A DNA stretch of 64,000 bases from the NCBI RefSeq assembly GCF_037975245.1, contig NC_092578.1, positions 744,001-808,000 of the forward strand. Reading direction: 5' to 3'. This document shows, in pieces, positions 61,836 through 64,000 of the stretch (position 1 is its first letter; every line of letters starts with the position of its first letter). The position numbers and the translations under genes were made by a program. The stretch is from Apostichopus japonicus (Eukaryota > Echinodermata > Holothuroidea > Aspidochirotida > Stichopodidae). Below the pieces are notes generated by a model that did no database searches, was not told the origin of the DNA, and saw only the letters and a program-made list of their open reading frames with translations.

Positions 61836-64000
61836 GTAAGTTTTCAATTTCTATTTTGATAAGCAAACATTCCTAGACTATTAATTGCAGATATTTTTAT
61901 TAATTTATTCATGTCACTTGTATTGAGTCATTTAGAATCATTACAAGTGTAGGTATTCATTGAGGCTATTCTATGTAACTGCAGTGTGTCTTTATTCAAT
62001 TATACGTATAAATAATGGTGTGAGAGGGGTACACGATAACTACTCAGACCTGTGAGCCAAGCTAACTCCTTATTTTTGTTTATAGCCCCCCCAACCCCCA
62101 CCCCCACCCTTTCTCTTCATTCCCTAGCCCCTTACCGACCCAAGAAAGCTGGGGTTTCGCAGTTATTACTAGAGCAATTATAACATTAGAATTTTTACTT
62201 TCCTCCCCTTGTTCAAAATGTGCAATTAATTTAAATTTATTTGTACATAATCATAAAGAATAAACGTTGCTTTTTTTTAATTAACATTCGTCTTATGTAA
62301 GGTGTAAATGTGACACGGAAGCAATTATCGATAATTAGTGTCACTCTATAACCTCCAGTCGCTCCAATTGTCGTATAGTGTATTCTTTTGGTATGTTTAG
62401 CACGATGGTTTGGGAGGATAGGGGCAGGGGTAGGTTAGGGGTCGGGTAGGGTAGGGGTCGGGGTATGTACTTTGGAGAAGTCGATGTTGGGTGGGGTAGA
62501 GGTGATGTGTATGTGTAATAATTGAAAGGGGTTCGGGAAATGTGTAAGAGGGAGGGGGGGGGGAGGTGTTGAGGTCAATGCTGCATAGAGAACTATCATA
62601 ACTAGGATTGATATGATTATATAGAAGCTAAATGCGTCAGTTTTCATATCTCTGCATGTAATTGTCACCGCGAAAAGAGACGTTTGTTCTTTGTTAATGC
62701 GACGTTATCTAACAAAGTCGAGTGCCGTATCATATGCATTGTAATGCAGTTTTCAACTAGTACTATAGCCATCAACACTTTGTACTTGACACAATTTTCA
62801 CTTTCGTGGTTTGGTTCTGTGTCAGTATATATGCATTTAGGAAAGTTAATTTATATTTCATATGTAGAGATTTTCTTGGTATGGTTTGAGTTCAGCCAAC
62901 TTCGGCATATCAGTTAGAATATTTACGTATACTAGACACTCACTGGCAGTACATTCATTCTTTGTAGTTTTCTTTCAGCATTTGATACTAAGTGAGTAAG
63001 TATACTTTTATGTTGTTGTTGTTGTTTTCCTTTCAGTACTTGCCATCCAGGAGACTGACCTACTTAATACTATGCATATTCATGTTATGGTTCATTGTTG
63101 ACGTCATTGTGATGCACAACCACTGGAATCAAAGTGAAGATGAAACAAGCGACGGTGAATCACCAGAAAAGCGACATGCGCACAGACATCACGTAAGTCA
63201 GGCCAGAAACTGGCAGATCCCTTCTGCTAGGGAGACATTCTGTTTTATTTTATTCACCCATTGTGTTGTTGTTTATTACAGTTTAAATAACCTACCAACG
63301 ATGAACTTGTTGTTGGTGTAGGATGTTAGGTGGTGGGAGGGGAGGGGGAGGGGCGTGTTGAAGGGTCATTTTCCACTTGAATTAAGCTCGATAAATCCAA
63401 TCCGATCCGCACATAGGCAAATCCAGCAACGACCAGTAGTAAACACATATGGGTGACGGGGGATGTATGTGATTAATCCTACCCTGTATACACACAGTGG
63501 ACATAACCTGTCTTTTTTCAGGTTTGAGGCAATAGGATGAAGAGTGTAGAATAAAGTAGGTCATCCTATTGAATTCACCGTCGTAAAATCTAAAAACTAT
63601 ATACGCGTAAGAATGAAATTCATATTTTTCTAATAATTCATTTAAATTTCACCAGAGAGATCACGAAGAGTTGCATTACGTCCAGTTGGTGGACAGACTA
63701 ACCGAACCACGTGACTACAATAGACCAGGTGAAGACGGCAAGCCTATCGAAATATCGGTCGCCGACGAAGACAAAATTAAATTTTCTTGGAAAGAAAATT
63801 TCTTCAACGAAATAGCGAGTAATGAAATATCGGTGGAACGCTCGTTGGGCGACTACAGACCAACAGAGTAAGTATGTGTATGGGTACCTAGGCTCTTACA
63901 AAGCAATATACCGTTAATTATATAGCCTGTTAATGTTGACACTCAATAGTAATGGTGTAAGGTGGCGGCGTGGTGTTTTAATTGGTGCAATGTGGGGTTT
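61779..64000 (+). CDS. Second GALNT gene (5' part, runs off the window)
   Basis: Three coding exons: 61779-61835 (aa 1-19), 63037-63192 (20-71) and 63656-63867 (72-142, phase 2). They encode a basic tail (KPRKKRSF), a type II membrane anchor (about 27-45: LTYLILCIFMLWFIVDVIV), a His/Asp-rich stem, and the entry block RPGEDGKPIEIS...ENFFNEIASNEISVERSLGDYRP typical of GALNTs. An in-frame TAG at 61752 supports the ATG at 61779. Exon phases (0, 0, 2) equal those of the upstream GALNT, so this is a tandem paralogue with a shorter stem. The catalytic domain lies beyond the window. Confidence 0.9.
61836..63036 (+). other. GALNT B intron 1 (1.2 kb)
   Basis: Contains a G-rich GGGTAGGGGTCGG stretch (62414-62465) and a G9-like run near 62553. 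It ends in TTG/TTC-rich sequence before the acceptor TTTCAG. Nothing else is recognised. Confidence 0.7.
63037..63192 (+). CDS. GALNT gene B exon 2 (aa 20-71), signal anchor
   Basis: YLPSRRLTYLILCIFMLWFI then VDVIVMHNHW, followed by an acidic/His-rich stem ending AHRHH. The donor is CAC|GTAAGT, phase 0; 156 nt. Confidence 0.9.
63193..63655 (+). other. GALNT B intron 2
   Basis: About 460 bases with a short G-rich patch (63328-63352). Nothing else is recognised. Confidence 0.7.
63656..63867 (+). CDS. GALNT gene B exon 3 (aa 72-142)
   Basis: Encodes HYVQLVDRLTEPRDYNRPGE to FNEIASNEISVERSLGDYRP. ISVERSL-D-RP is shared with exon 3 of the upstream paralogue. The donor is CAGA|GTAAGT, phase 2. Confidence 0.92.

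Overview
This is an animal nuclear genome window. It has AT-rich DNA, long introns with GT-AG boundaries, many poly-G/C tracts and microsatellites, and several dispersed retroelements. The proteins and the repeat content (DIRS-type retrotransposon, tRNA-derived SINEs, LINE tail, frequent TACNGTA words) suggest a marine invertebrate, most likely an echinoderm. That assignment is inference, because no marker gene settles it. All genes I could support are on the + strand.

Positions 1-1516 hold upstream and 5' untranslated sequence. Positions 1517-45183 hold one large gene for the polarity scaffold PAR-3 (PARD3/Bazooka). I reconstructed 22 coding exons whose phases all agree. They give 1489 codons with an N-terminal oligomerisation domain, three PDZ domains, an aPKC-binding segment, phospho-Ser motifs, a conserved NESFRAA block, a lysine-rich stretch and a long charged RE/RY-rich tail. 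Its last exon is followed by a probable 3' UTR carrying a 71-bp minisatellite.

The introns of PARD3 carry most of the unusual DNA. Intron 2 holds a 6.39-kb DIRS-type tyrosine-recombinase retrotransposon (12350-18741). It has inverted terminal repeats, a right-end extension and an internal complementary region that reproduces the junction of its two ends. Its coding region is decayed, no reverse transcriptase is recognisable, and its middle contains AT-rich DNA with two SINEs. A 436-bp internally deleted relative lies in intron 5 and solo ends lie in intron 1. Intron 17 carries a 1.66-kb TTAA-flanked inverted-repeat element. Introns 10 and 14 carry hammerhead-like or Penelope-like motifs.

Positions 45184-52067 are intergenic, with minisatellites. 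Positions 52068-60131 hold a complete 12-exon gene for a polypeptide N-acetylgalactosaminyltransferase (657 aa, GALNT11-like). Its intron 4 contains a decayed copy of exon 4, intron 5 a ~600-bp ATC microsatellite, and intron 10 a LINE 3' end. From 61779 to the window end are the first three coding exons of a second GALNT with the same exon phases, so the two are tandem paralogues. PAR-3 acts at the cell cortex and GALNTs act in the Golgi; I see no functional link between the neighbours beyond position.
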